From assembly GCA_963932145.1 (NCBI GenBank), contig OZ010595.1:74550590-74614589 (forward strand): a stretch of DNA of 64,000 bases, read 5' to 3'. The position numbers were made by a program, and so were the translations under genes. Position 1 is the first letter of the stretch. Each line of letters opens with the position of its first letter. The notes under the pieces were generated by a model that was not told where the DNA came from, ran no database searches, and saw only the letters and a program-made list of their open reading frames with translations. Of this stretch, positions 1 through 9,387 are shown in pieces. This stretch comes from Acanthosepion lycidas. Lineage: Eukaryota > Mollusca > Cephalopoda > Sepiida > Sepiidae.

Positions 1-39
<39 letters not shown>

Positions 40-196
40 TACATACACATATATGTGCATACAGACAAATAAATACAAATGTATCAACCTACACAGCAAC
101 ATAAAAAAACATTGAAATAAGCCAACACACTGACATACAAGCACAGATATAAAAATCTAAGTAAATACACCCATATAAAAATAAGTAGAAACAAAC

Positions 197-271
<75 letters not shown>

Positions 272-289
272 TAATAATATTATCAAAAT
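1..289. repeat. AT dinucleotide microsatellites
   Basis: (AT)n runs occupy about 1-30 and 200-267, separated by A-rich sequence. The open frames across them (poly-YI peptides) are artefacts of the dinucleotide repeat. Confidence 0.95.
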
Positions 290-1037
290 GACTTTAAAGG
301 ATTCAGAGTCTATATAAGATTAAAGTGTAACAAAACACAACTGTTGATTATTAAGTCCACAAGCAATTTTAAAATCACTATCAAACAAATGTAGATTGTA
401 CTTAGCATAGATAATCCAGATATATGCCAGGATTCAAACCTGTGTCCACCTCAGCAGGGAAACTGTTGAGATCCAACATGTTTTAGACTGTCAAGCAAAG
501 GTGAAGTGTGTTCATTGTTCTCTCAGCTTTCTTCTAAAAAAGTCATTCATCAAGTCCACTCCATGCAGCTGACCCTCTTTGTCAGAGTTGATTGACATGG
601 TTCTTGTGAGGTCTGGCTTTCTCAGTTGCCCTTCTTTGTCAAAATGATTTATGTAACCTCCTTAGCAAGATATCAGCTGACGACTGATATCATTATAATT
701 TTGTTAATGTTACAACTTAGTGCACATGCATGAAAGAGTTTAAGGTTAATCTGTACAAAGCATCTTCACCTAACCTACCTTACCTCTGTTACCATAGCAA
801 CAGTCATGATACTATTTGATCAGACCTCATATATGAGGTCTGATCAAATATATATATATATAGGATTAATAGAAATATAAAATTTATCAGCTGACTGATG
901 TTATATTCAATACCTCAACTCCAGAGTTTCATAGAAAGACCCTTTGTAATTGCTCAATCCACTCGTCAGGGGGTTTTAGCAATTGATGCACACACTCTCT
1001 CTCTCTATCTCTAAATATATACTAGGTTTAAAAGTAA
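290..1037. other. Intergenic or intronic stretch with no gene seen
   Basis: Nothing coding is recognisable here. The segment holds a perfect 38-bp palindrome at 813-850 followed by a short TA run, and a (CT)n-like patch near 992-1010. Confidence 0.6.
813..850. repeat. Perfect 38-bp palindrome
   Basis: Two 19-bp arms (TATTTGATCAGACCTCATA and its exact complement) meet with no spacer. A short TA run follows. It may be the remnant of a foldback or terminal-inverted-repeat junction. Confidence 0.85.
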
Positions 1038-1550
1038 AATTGTCCAATTGTTAGATTAAGCTTTGAATTGTTGTATCTGAGAAATGATTAAAGTTATCTA
1101 ACTAGAATTAACCATGGTTTTTCTAGCACTATTGGACTCTACTTTGAACAATAAGAAAGTATTTAGCTCTAAGTTGAAATCATGATCCCTCTTCCTGTTG
1201 TGACCTCCTGATCCAGTTTTTCTTTCTACTGGTCCCTCTTTTTTAAACTTATTCACCATTCTCTTGATGGTTCTTGAATGAACCTTGAAGGTGGAAACCA
1301 GAGTATTAATGTTGGCACCATTACTGAAGGTCTGAATGTTCTTTTTCCTCTCCCCATTGCTCAGTTGGGATGACATAGTGGGGCTGACATAAAATGATTT
1401 TAACCTGTTCTGTTTCTAGCTGAATGGTTTTCCAGTGATTCTTACAACAAATGGTGTCAAGATGGCTAACATCTTATCTGAAAACATGGAAAAAAGAAAA
1501 TTTGTTTTGTAGTTTTTGTACCTATTAAACATTTTGTGGAATGGACAATT
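1038..1550 (-). mobile_element. Internally deleted Tc1/mariner-type element (AATTGTCCA family, copy 1)
   Basis: The segment is bounded by inverted AATTGTCCA ends (1038-1046 and 1542-1550). Inside, on the minus strand, lies the 5' part of a transposase-like frame (see 1098-1376). The same ends, flank-to-ORF spacing and related protein recur at 60740-61557. This copy is 513 bp against 818 bp, so it has lost about 300 bp of interior. Confidence 0.7.
1098..1376 (-). pseudogene. Transposase N-terminal helix-turn-helix fragment
   Basis: A 92-codon minus-strand frame encodes a paired-like DNA-binding helix-turn-helix: NTLVSTFKVHSRTIKRMVNK, then a basic linker with KTGSGGHNRKRD comparable to the hinge of Tc1/mariner-family transposases. 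Residues after NLEL diverge abruptly from the copy at 60999-61349, marking an internal deletion that removed the second helix-turn-helix. No catalytic DDE region remains, so the product cannot transpose. Such remnants sometimes act as DNA-binding repressors, but nothing here shows expression. The exact transposase subfamily is uncertain. Confidence 0.6.
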
Positions 1551-1735
1551 ACCCATACTGTTACACCTGGTATACACACATGTATATAATAAGTGTGTTT
1601 GTGTTCAAAAAGATCAATTTTGTTGCTTATATCTTAAATTATGTTAATAACTATTAAGAAATAACATTTGTCAATTTCTTTGTCTCTATGATAGTTTTAC
1701 ATTAATTTTGACACTAATTATTTTGAATATTTCAG

Positions 1736-2026
1736 TTCCAGTGACAGTGAAAACAGTCTACTTAGAACCACGAAAGAAGGAGAATATTTATCCTCGTGGG
1801 ACAGATGTTTACCTCCACTGCGTTGCTTTTGGGAATCCTGCACCTGATTACCACTGGGTATACATGTCTCCAGATGGGCGCAACCATTTTGTCCTGTCAC
1901 AGCTAAACTACTATCGCATTCGAAATATCCAGCGAGGCGATGAAGGGAATTATTCATGCAAAGTTACCAATAAATACAATGGTCGATCATTCTATGATGA
2001 AGAATTGGTGCAGATACGAATTAGTG
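1736..2026 (+). CDS. Exon: extracellular I-set-like immunoglobulin domain
   Basis: A 97-codon exon encodes one complete Ig domain. It starts after a TTTCAG acceptor (AG at 1734-1735) and ends at a GTAAGT donor (2027), phase 1 at both ends, the usual exon structure for shuffled Ig domains. The peptide shows the B-strand cysteine (about residue 28, in YLHC), the core tryptophan 12 residues later (after GNPAP, giving YHW) and the F-strand motif DEGNYSC with the second cysteine about 46 residues after the first. GNPAP before the C-strand and the cysteine spacing suit an I-set domain. NYS next to the second cysteine is a possible N-glycosylation sequon. Such domains mediate adhesion or ligand binding at the cell surface; the ligand cannot be told. 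The open frame extends past both splice sites, but those parts are intronic. Confidence 0.88.
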
Positions 2027-2067
2027 GTAAGTATAGAGATTTATTAGGATTTTTTTAATTTTTTTTT

Positions 2068-2290
2068 TATGTTTGGTGGACTAATGGCTAACTGTCTGAA
2101 AAATTGACAAGCCAAGTTCAAATTTCACTTGGGACAGTTTGTATTCATTTAACACTAATGTACTTGGGAAATGCAAGAATCCATCTCATCTCCTCCCAAC
2201 TGTGGGTTAAATAGTAGACTGCCTCCTTTGGCAACCAATCTCAAAGAAGTTCAACTCTCAATTCAAAACCATGGAGAAGTCAACAAGAAA
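2068..2290 (+). mobile_element. tRNA-derived SINE, family A, degraded copy
   Basis: This matches the family A layout seen best at 6440-6800 and 40260-40618: a tRNA-like head, then ATTCATTTAACACTAATG, CTTGGGAAATGCAAGAATCC, TCTCCTCCCAACTGTGGGT and a body ending in CTCAATTCAAAACC. It starts about 40 bp after the Ig-exon donor. Confidence 0.6.
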
Positions 2291-2554
2291 CTACTCCACT
2301 ATCTTTCTCAAGAATAGACATGGTATTATACAATGCAAAAAACTCCAGAACCACACAAGTTGCAAACATATGTATCCTGACAGAGTTAGAATTTAATATA
2401 AAGACTTAAGAGAAGGCCAGGAATTTAAAGTAGAACATCTTAAGAAAAATACTATAGGTACTAGTGTCAAAGATCATCCAAAGGAAAAAAACACTGAGAT
2501 ATGAATCCCAGATGAAATTCTCAAATGAATGAAAAAAAAACAAACGACAATAAC

Positions 2555-2960
2555 AAAGAATGGCTTCCCTTTTATATAAATACATTCATGGTAATTGTTC
2601 TAATGACATTTTCTCTTTAGTACCCAAACTTTATGAAATTAAGCATACTATTAGATTGGAGGCAAGGTCTCATCATTTTACATCTAAAATGGCTAGATAT
2701 AACTGTAAGTTCTATGCTAACAGTTTATTCTATCAAATTCTTCACTTGTGAAACTCTCCTGCTGCTTCTTGCTTCCCAGTCAACTTTAATATTCAAGAAT
2801 TTAAATGCAATGTCAATCATTATTTTTTGTTTTCTTAATTCTTATTCTTTTATTGTTCTGTCTCCTTAATAGTAGTTTTTCTCATATTCCTTAACACCTA
2901 ATAACCTTCTGTGTCCTAGTGTTTTATTTCCTTTGCTTGGGGTGAAATGATTAAAAAATA
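2555..2960 (+). mobile_element. LINE 3' end (CR1/Jockey-like, family 1), 5'-truncated
   Basis: Translation gives YKYIHGNCSNDIFSLVPKLY, matching the C-terminus of a non-LTR reverse transcriptase ORF preserved at 58225-58570 (YKYFHGNCSEELHSLVPRRH). The 3' UTR ends in the family signature TTGCTTGGGGTGAAATGATT followed by an A-rich tail. Frameshifts break the coding part. Confidence 0.75.
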
Positions 2961-3257
2961 TTAAACAAAAACATGAGAAAGTAATGCAAGCAAGCAAAAG
3001 ATGACTGACTCAATGAGAAACATGCAGAGATAGAAACTGAGGAACATAGACATAGAAGGCACACATAAAATGATAAAAGAAATAACAAGACAGAGGACCT
3101 GCTCCATAAAAGAATGCATAAAATCCAAAATGAGAGAACTAATACTAGAAAAAGAAAAGAGACTTCAGTGATTACATTAGAAAATTCTTCCAAGACAACA
3201 GATGAGAGAAACCTACCATGCATAAAAAAATAAAAGAACCTGTAGTGTTAAAATCTG

Positions 3258-3870
3258 AACTAAGCTTTTTAAGTAGTTTCATAGTAATTGTTCTGATGAG
3301 CTATCCACTTTGGTCTCTTGAATTTAAGAATTCAAACACAGTACTAGACTGACAGCTAGGTTTACATTTTACATTTAGATTCATTTTACTGTTGAAATGG
3401 CTAGATGTAACCATAAGTTCTATGCTAACAGTTTTTTCACTCACACTTCTTGTTACAGAACACTCTTCTGACTTCTTGCTTTCTGCTTGTTGTAGTATAC
3501 CTACAGACGATAATGAGCATGTCCCCATTCACATAAATACAGTAGTAAATACTGTATGTTGGTCTGCAGTTGGAGATTCATTATGAAATTCATGTGACTC
3601 ACTTCTAAGAAGTTACTACTTCTTCTACACACCATTAGCGAATCTTATATGTTATTGATTATTCTATTCAGTAACTTTCCCCAGTTTACAACGCTAGTCA
3701 ACTTCAAAATTTAAATCTAATATCAATTGGTGCCTTCTATCTTCTTAAATCCTGTTCTTTTATTGCCTGCTTTCCGTAATAATTTTTTCTTTCCAGATTC
3801 TTTTACCTACTGTAATCCCTTTCATCTTCGTGGCTTTATCACCTTACCTGGTGTGAAATGATTACAACAA
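3258..3870 (+). mobile_element. LINE family 1 tail interrupted by another repeat
   Basis: The left part (3258-3483) has the family 1 landmarks: a GTAATTGTTCTGATGAGC start, then TAGATGTAACCATAAGTTCT and TTTTTTCACTCACACTTCTT. The match resumes near 3700 and ends with TTACCTGGTGTGAAATGATT at about 3860. The interior is a separate dispersed repeat (3484-3700). Confidence 0.7.
3484..3700. repeat. Dispersed repeat shared with 45479-45640
   Basis: Both places carry almost identical sequence, including TACCTACAGACGATAATG, GTCCCCATTCACATAAATAC and TGTTGGTCTGCAGTTGGAGA, and later a shared CAGTAAC(T/C)TTCCC. The type is unknown: no tRNA boxes or protein are evident. Confidence 0.7.
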
Positions 3871-4375
3871 AGAAAGAGCAATGTTAGTGAAGATTAATTG
3901 AAACAAAATGGCAGCATCAGAGGATATTTTAATAGGGATGCTGTAATCCGTATTTGCGGATCAATAAGTCTACTGCAAAAAATAACTGTTTAAACTATTG
4001 AAATTGCATAATAAATTTTATTAAATGTGTGCAAAATATTTCAGAACTTTTTTCAAAACTATAAGCAAAATATACAATTGAAAATCAGTATATATGTATT
4101 AATATATAATATATTTATAATATTTGCGACTCATCATTTGCCAGAGATTTTTTTCTGTTACCAGCAGGGCATATTCAGATTACTACTTGAAAGTGCTTGA
4201 CACTTAAGTCCAAGCAACCTTCTCTCTGTAAGCATAAGGAAAGGCTGATGGGTCTTAATATAATTTGTCTCTGATAATAGTGCTAACTCTCTGGTAATAT
4301 ACTGATTAATTTTGGAATTTTTTTTTCCATTTTCTTTCTCCCTCTTTGCATATACATGCTTCTTTCTATTTATTT

Positions 4376-4880
4376 TTTAATCCTTTCACATCAAGCAAGG
4401 TGATAAGGCCACTAAGACACAAGTGTTATTGTGAGTGAAAGAGAAGACTTTAATGAGGTGTACAGACAATAAAAGAAGAGTATTCAGGAAGAGAGAAGAT
4501 AGCAATTGACATTGCATTTAAATTTTTAAAGATTGTAGGTTACAGGGCAGCAAGAAATTTGAAAGGATTTCCACAGGTGAAAAGTGCAAGAAAAGAAACT
4601 GTTAGAATAGAATATACAGTTGCATCGAGCTAGTTCAACAGTAAAACAGTGAGACCTAATTGCCAATCTAGTAGCATGCTTAAATTCATGCAGTTGAGGC
4701 ACCAAGGAGGAAAGCTGATGCGAACAAATGCTATGAAAATATTTTTAGAAAAGGCAGAAGGCCGCCATGTCATGTAAGTGAGAAAGTGACTGAAGTAGAG
4801 ATGCCAGGTCTGGAGTGATTTTATTACAGACCCTTTAAATTTTGTCAAGAATCTCAAGATGTATAGTAAAAGCACAAAGC
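4376..4880 (-). mobile_element. LINE family 1 tail, minus strand
   Basis: On the minus strand the 3' UTR signature (GCTTGATGTGAAAGGATT) lies at the left end and reverse-transcriptase C-terminal sequence to the right. The strand is inferred from the order of the UTR and coding landmarks. LINE insertions of both orientations occur in this intron. Confidence 0.65.
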
Positions 4881-4980
4881 GTATATGACAGCAATATTCA
4901 AAATTATGGCTGTCCCTTTATCTTTGTGATGTCACACCAAAGTTTAGAGAATTTGAACAGAATATTTAAATTTAAGTATA

Positions 4981-5860
4981 TCCTGGGTATGATGATAAAC
5001 TACATCCAGCAGCAAGGCCTCTGATCAGAAAATTGGAAGTTTTGAAGAGCATGGCCCCAGGTCCATCCTAACTGGGGGTGATAGAATCTGTTAGGGTCCC
5101 AGCTATGGGCAAATAGTGAACCCAAAAACAAAAATTAGAAGTACATTTTTATAGCAAAATGACCAGCAATACATTTTCATGGTAAAGTTACCAGCAATAC
5201 ATTTTTATAAAAAAATTAACAATACATTTTAGGATCTACAAACTATATATCTACAAAAACGTACCTTTTACCCTGAAAGTATAACATTATGTTACAAATT
5301 TAGATTTCAGCATTAATTAACCCATAGAGGTGTTGATATGCTGCTAAACAAAACCAACTAAATTTAAGTAATTATTCTACTTATTAGAAAGATGAAACTT
5401 TGCAACATGATAATTTGATATAGGTTTTAAGCAATGTATAAACTGAAAATCAGTAAAATTAATTAATAAACTTTTGTTTTGTTTGTTTGTTTAATGGCAC
5501 ATCAACTCCTTATGGGTCATTTAATACCAAAATTTAATTTTCTTGGGAACATTAGTAATTTCAATACAAAAATGTATTGCTGTAATATTTTTTGTTTTTT
5601 AACAAAAATGTATTGCTGATAATATTTTTACTATGAAAATATATTGCTGGTATTTTTAATATAAAATGTATTTTTATAGTTATGTTTTGACTCCGGTTTG
5701 GGGTTTAGCTATTTGCTCATAGCTGGGACCCTAATAAGTGTTACCATTTCAGATCAGGGTGAGTCTGGGAATAAGAGCAATTAAGAGATGGTTCCACATT
5801 CCTCCAAGCCTCCCAATCAGAGGGCCTTGATGCAGACTTAGTTTATTGTCATACCCAGGA
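4981..5860. mobile_element. Foldback element with about 370-bp inverted arms
   Basis: The left arm runs from CCTGGGTATGATGATAAACT through GGTCCCAGCTATGGGCAAAT and several AGCAATACATTTT blocks to about 5353. The right arm (about 5486-5860) is its reverse complement, ending GTTTATTGTCATACCCAGGA. The spacer is about 130 bp. Single arms occur at 35605-36090 and 57838-58215 and a rearranged piece at 61960-62180. No ORF is seen, so it would depend on enzymes from elsewhere. Confidence 0.75.
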
Positions 5861-6017
5861 TGGAAAAACTTTCGCATACACTCAATAAAAGTATTGTGGC
5901 TTTGCAATGGAAGAATTTAGTTCAAACACGTATTTTTATTTACTGAAAATAAAATTACTCTCATATTTTATTCTCGATCTTACAGCATTAAATACATTTT
6001 ACATAATTTATTTGCAG

Positions 6018-6086
6018 ACAGTCATCGTCGTATCTTGCCTCCTTCGGCTAAAAGATCCTACAACCAGAATTTTTCCATGACTTACA
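6018..6086 (+). CDS. Exon: short polar stalk between Ig domain and membrane
   Basis: A 69-nt exon, phase 1-1, lies between a TTTGCAG acceptor (AG at 6016-6017) and a GTAAGT donor (6087). It encodes 23 polar residues including SHRRILPPSAKRSYNQNFS, with no cysteines. It follows the Ig exon and keeps the phase that the membrane exon needs, so it fits a juxtamembrane linker. The RR and KR dibasic pairs could be protease-sensitive sites of a shed ectodomain; that is inference. Because the exon is a multiple of three, skipping it would keep the frame. Confidence 0.72.
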
Positions 6087-6439
6087 GTAAGTTTCTTTAC
6101 ATTTTTTCTTCTTTTCTTTATTAACTTTTATCTGCCAAGAATTTTTATTTTATTACCAATCATGGGACCAATTCATGATTTACATGCAGATTCTTATCAA
6201 ATTTATTGCATCTTGACATTGACAAAAAACAATTTCAAATGTGCACCATCATATTTTTTATTTAATCTTTTTAGATTCAAAACCAAACAAACACACACAC
6301 ATACATATATATATTAAATAATGTATATTTTGGTATCAAAAATTTAATCAAACTGGTTTTATTAAATCAAATCAATACTGATTTATTGTATTTTCCCAAT
6401 TTTTGAATAAATTGCTACATACGCACACATAAATATATA

Positions 6440-6800
6440 GGAAGCATGGTCGAGTAATGGATAGTGGCTTGGATTGAGGAACCAGAGAGCCAAATTCCAG
6501 TCGAATCCATTACATTCACTTACGTACTAATACCCTTGGAAAATGTGTGAATCCTCTTCTTCTCCCTCCAGCTATGGGTAAATAGCAATACATACTGGGT
6601 TCTATAGCCTTGGATGGCAACTAGTCTAGGAGAAAGACAACTCTGAATTCAAAACCTGCAGAGGGGTGTTTGGGGACCTTGTGTAATGTAGTGGATGGTT
6701 CTGCACAAATTTTCACCACTATAATCAAATCTCATGTGCTAGTGTCTGGCTGTCATTTCCTAGGAACTGATCTGCCTGACCCTCATATGTCGAATTCAAT
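6440..6800 (+). mobile_element. tRNA-derived SINE, family A
   Basis: The head GTAATGGATAGTGGCTTGG resembles an A-box region, and CCAGTCGAATCC sits where a B box would be, consistent with pol III promotion. The body contains TTACATTCACTTACGTACTA, CTCTTCTTCTCCCTCCAGCT and ATTCAAAACCTGCAGAGGGG. The same order is found reversed at 40260-40618. tRNA-derived SINEs of several kinds are known from octopus; assignment to a named family was not possible. Confidence 0.75.
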
Positions 6801-6824
6801 GGGAGATTCGAGTATATATATAAT

Positions 6825-7187
6825 GGGCATGTAGCCAAGTGGTTAGAATGTTTGCATTCTAACCATGAGACCTGAGTTCAAATGTCACCAATTTGTTCAA
6901 TTTGTCAGGAAGGAGACTTCCCGATGTTAATCAAACTGGAGGGATTAATCCCAGCATGTGGCACTTTTGGAAAGGGCCTGAAAAACCACACCATGGGTTG
7001 ACCTAAGCCTCGTGAGTGAAATTGGGTAGGCAGAAGCATTGAGCATTGTCGATAGCTGTGCTAGCACAAAGTCACAAGTCATTGTGGCCGAAGGCTTGAC
7101 CGTGCTGGCCTTTTTCAAATTGTTGATCATGCTAGATAACATGCTCTTTCCCAGAAATATAACCAAGGTCTGCTCAGCATACAGCAT
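6825..7187 (+). mobile_element. tRNA-derived SINE, family B
   Basis: The head reads GGGCATGTAGCCAAGTGGTT (A-box-like) and GACCTGAGTTCAAATGTC (B-box-like), with a tRNA-like spacing of about 50 bp. The body includes GGCACTTTTGGAAAGGGCCT and GCTAGCACAAAGTCACAAGT. Further copies lie at 38655-38970 (+) and 58850-59170 (-). Confidence 0.8.
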
Positions 7188-7750
7188 AGATTAAAGAAAA
7201 GTTACAAGATCTTTGGAGTCTTGAAGAGTTTTGTAAGTTGCCTTATTATTTTAGCAATAGATAGAGCAAATAAAGATTAAAGTGTGGCTACAGTATCTTT
7301 GGACCTTTGAAGAGCTATGTAAGTAGGCTTATTATTTTACCATTAGATAAAGCAAAAGAAAGATAAAAGAAAGCTACATGATCTTTGGACCTTTGAAGAG
7401 CTTTGTAAATGGCCTTATTATTTTAGCAATAGATTGAGGAAAAGACAGATTAAAGAGAGTTTACAAGATATTTGGATCTTTGAAAAGCTTTTTAAGTGGC
7501 CTTATTATTTTAGCAATAGATAGAGCATAAGAAAGATAAAAGTGAGGCTATGAGATCTTCAGACCTTTGAAGATCTTTGTATGTATAGATAAAGGAAAAG
7601 ACCAATTAAAGAGAGGTTACAAGATCTTTGGACCCTTAAAGAGCTTTGTTAATGGCCTTATTATGTTAGTAAATGATAGATCAAAAGAAAGATATAAAAG
7701 AGGCTACAAGATATTCGGATCCTTGAAGAGCTTTGTAAGTTGCATTATGG
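7188..7750 (+). repeat. 87-bp tandem array, about 6-7 copies
   Basis: Units begin AGATTAAAG at 7188, 7274, 7361, 7447 and 7534, then a shortened unit and one more. Each carries a variant of AAGATCTTTGGACCTTTGAA and GGCCTTATTATTTTAGCAAT. The array begins where SINE family B ends. The short open frame at 7567-7761 is just repeat read-through. Confidence 0.9.
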
Positions 7751-8440
7751 TATTTTATTAAGCAAAGCTTGGTTGTGGCTCAAGGCTCAAAGTAAGAAGC
7801 ACCTAGGGAGCATCAAACTCACTACTCAGTCGAAATTGATCTAGCAAGACAAGCTTATTAACCATTATGTAATCTCAGAGGTGTAAGGTAATATATAATC
7901 TTAGTTGTCAGCATCTGTTTCCAGCTAATTAGTCTAAATTAGTCAATGCATGTAGCAGATAGTCATCATATGAATAAAATCCAACTGGAATTATGTAATG
8001 TGTTCAGCATGTAAAACTGAAATGATATTAATTTGGGCTTTTATTTCCTGTGAATGAATCTGTCACTTGCTTCTCTTCTTATTCATTCTTATGACATCTG
8101 AACTGTTAACCTGCACATTGTCAAGTAATGCCCAAGCATGTGAACTTCATTAAATTAGATGATAAGGGAGACATTCTACAGAAGCACTGACCAGTGGTCA
8201 ATATTGTTCACTGATTCCTATGGGTATGATTAACAACTTCACTGGTGGAAAGATAAATGGAATTTATTTCAAGGCAGCTCGCTGCTTGTCCTATTAAGCT
8301 TTAGTCTGGGATCATGGTATTCATAAAGGTCTTATGAAGGTCTATAAATTTAATATGAAATACGTATGTATCAAGATGAAATATGCAATTACGAATATTG
8401 AAAGATAATTGTCCATTGTGCACGTCACTATTCAGTTCGT
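7751..8440. other. Intronic stretch with no recognised feature
   Basis: About 690 bp of AT-rich sequence. I see no ORF of merit, tRNA-like boxes or terminal repeats. Confidence 0.5.
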
Positions 8441-8723
8441 GGTTACTGATGCCTCATATAATATCTGGCATTTCAAATGGATGTTTCCCTTGTTTCTTTC
8501 TTTCTTTGATATTTTTCTTCTTTTTTTTTTCTTCATTAATTTTTCTTTCTTTCCTTCTTCTCATCTCTCTGTCTTTTATCATTTTTCCTTTCTTCTTTCT
8601 TTTTATGTTTGCTTTGTTTCTTTAATTTCCTTTCTTTTTTTCCCTCTGATTTTTTTTCTTCTTCATTTGGTCTTTGATTTCTCTTTATTTTGGGGCCTTT
8701 CATTTCTTTTTCTTCTTTAAATA

Positions 8724-8825
8724 TTAGGTTGGTGCAAAAATAATGACGTAATAATGTCGTTTTTTGACGTTAAAAAATACGTCAAAAAACAACACTATTA
8801 CATCATTATTTTTGCACCAACCTAA
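8724..8825. mobile_element. Mariner MITE (MADE1-like), 102 bp
   Basis: A near-perfect palindrome begins TTAGGTTGGTGCAAAAATAA and ends with its complement, flanked by TA on both sides (8722-8723, 8826-8827), the mariner target duplication. The ends closely resemble human MADE1/Hsmar1, the source of miR-548 hairpins. Only about three mismatches separate the arms, so transcripts would fold into a long hairpin. Confidence 0.92.
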
Positions 8826-9087
8826 TATTTCTTTTCTCTTTCCTCCTTTGGCCTCATACAATATCTGGCATTTCAAATGGATGTTTCTCTTGCTACTCTC
8901 TTTCTTTATTTCTTTCTTTCTTTGATATTTTTCTTCTTTTTTTTTTTTGTTCATTAATTTTTCTTTCTTCCCCTCTCCCTATCATTTTTATTCTGTTTTG
9001 CTTTCTTCTTTCTTTCTACATTCTTTCATTTTCTTTCATTTTTCCCTCTGGTCTTTCATTTTCTTCCTTTGGTCTTTCATTTCTCTT

Positions 9088-9118
9088 TATTACATCATTA
9101 TTTTTGCACCAACCTAAT
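9088..9118. mobile_element. Truncated duplicate of the mariner MITE end
   Basis: Only the right end of the 8724-8825 MITE (from TATTACATCATT to CACCAACCTAA) recurs here, carried by the 292-bp segmental duplication rather than by transposition. Confidence 0.85.
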
Positions 9119-9387
9119 ATTTCTTTTCTCTTTCCTCCTTTGGCCTCATACAATATCTGGCATTTCAAATGGATGTTTCTCTTGCTACTCTTTCTTTATT
9201 TCTTTCTTTCTTTGATATTTTTCTTCTTTTTTTTTTTATTCATTAATTTTTCTTTCTTCCCCTCTCCCTATCATTTTTATTCTGTTTTGCTTTCTTCTTT
9301 CTTTCTACATTCTTTCATTTTCTTTCATTTTTCCCTCTGGTCTTTCATTTTCTTCCTTTGGTCTTTCATTTCTCTTTATTATTTTTT

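Larger units (their letters stand above)
8445..9370. repeat. Three repeated pyrimidine-rich segments preceding the minisatellite
   Basis: The phrase ATATCTGGCATTTCAAATGG recurs at about 8461, 8870 and 9154, each time followed by a long C/T-rich stretch with TTTTTCTTCTTTTTTTTTT. The second and third copies (from 8796 and 9088) are nearly identical, offset 292 bp. The last one runs into the 62-bp array. Confidence 0.85.

Noticed and set aside
89..286. Poly-YI open frame
   Set aside because: Translation of an AT microsatellite.
6825..6890. Functional tRNA gene
   Set aside because: A- and B-box-like parts exist, but the acceptor stem does not pair well and the sequence continues into a repeated SINE body.
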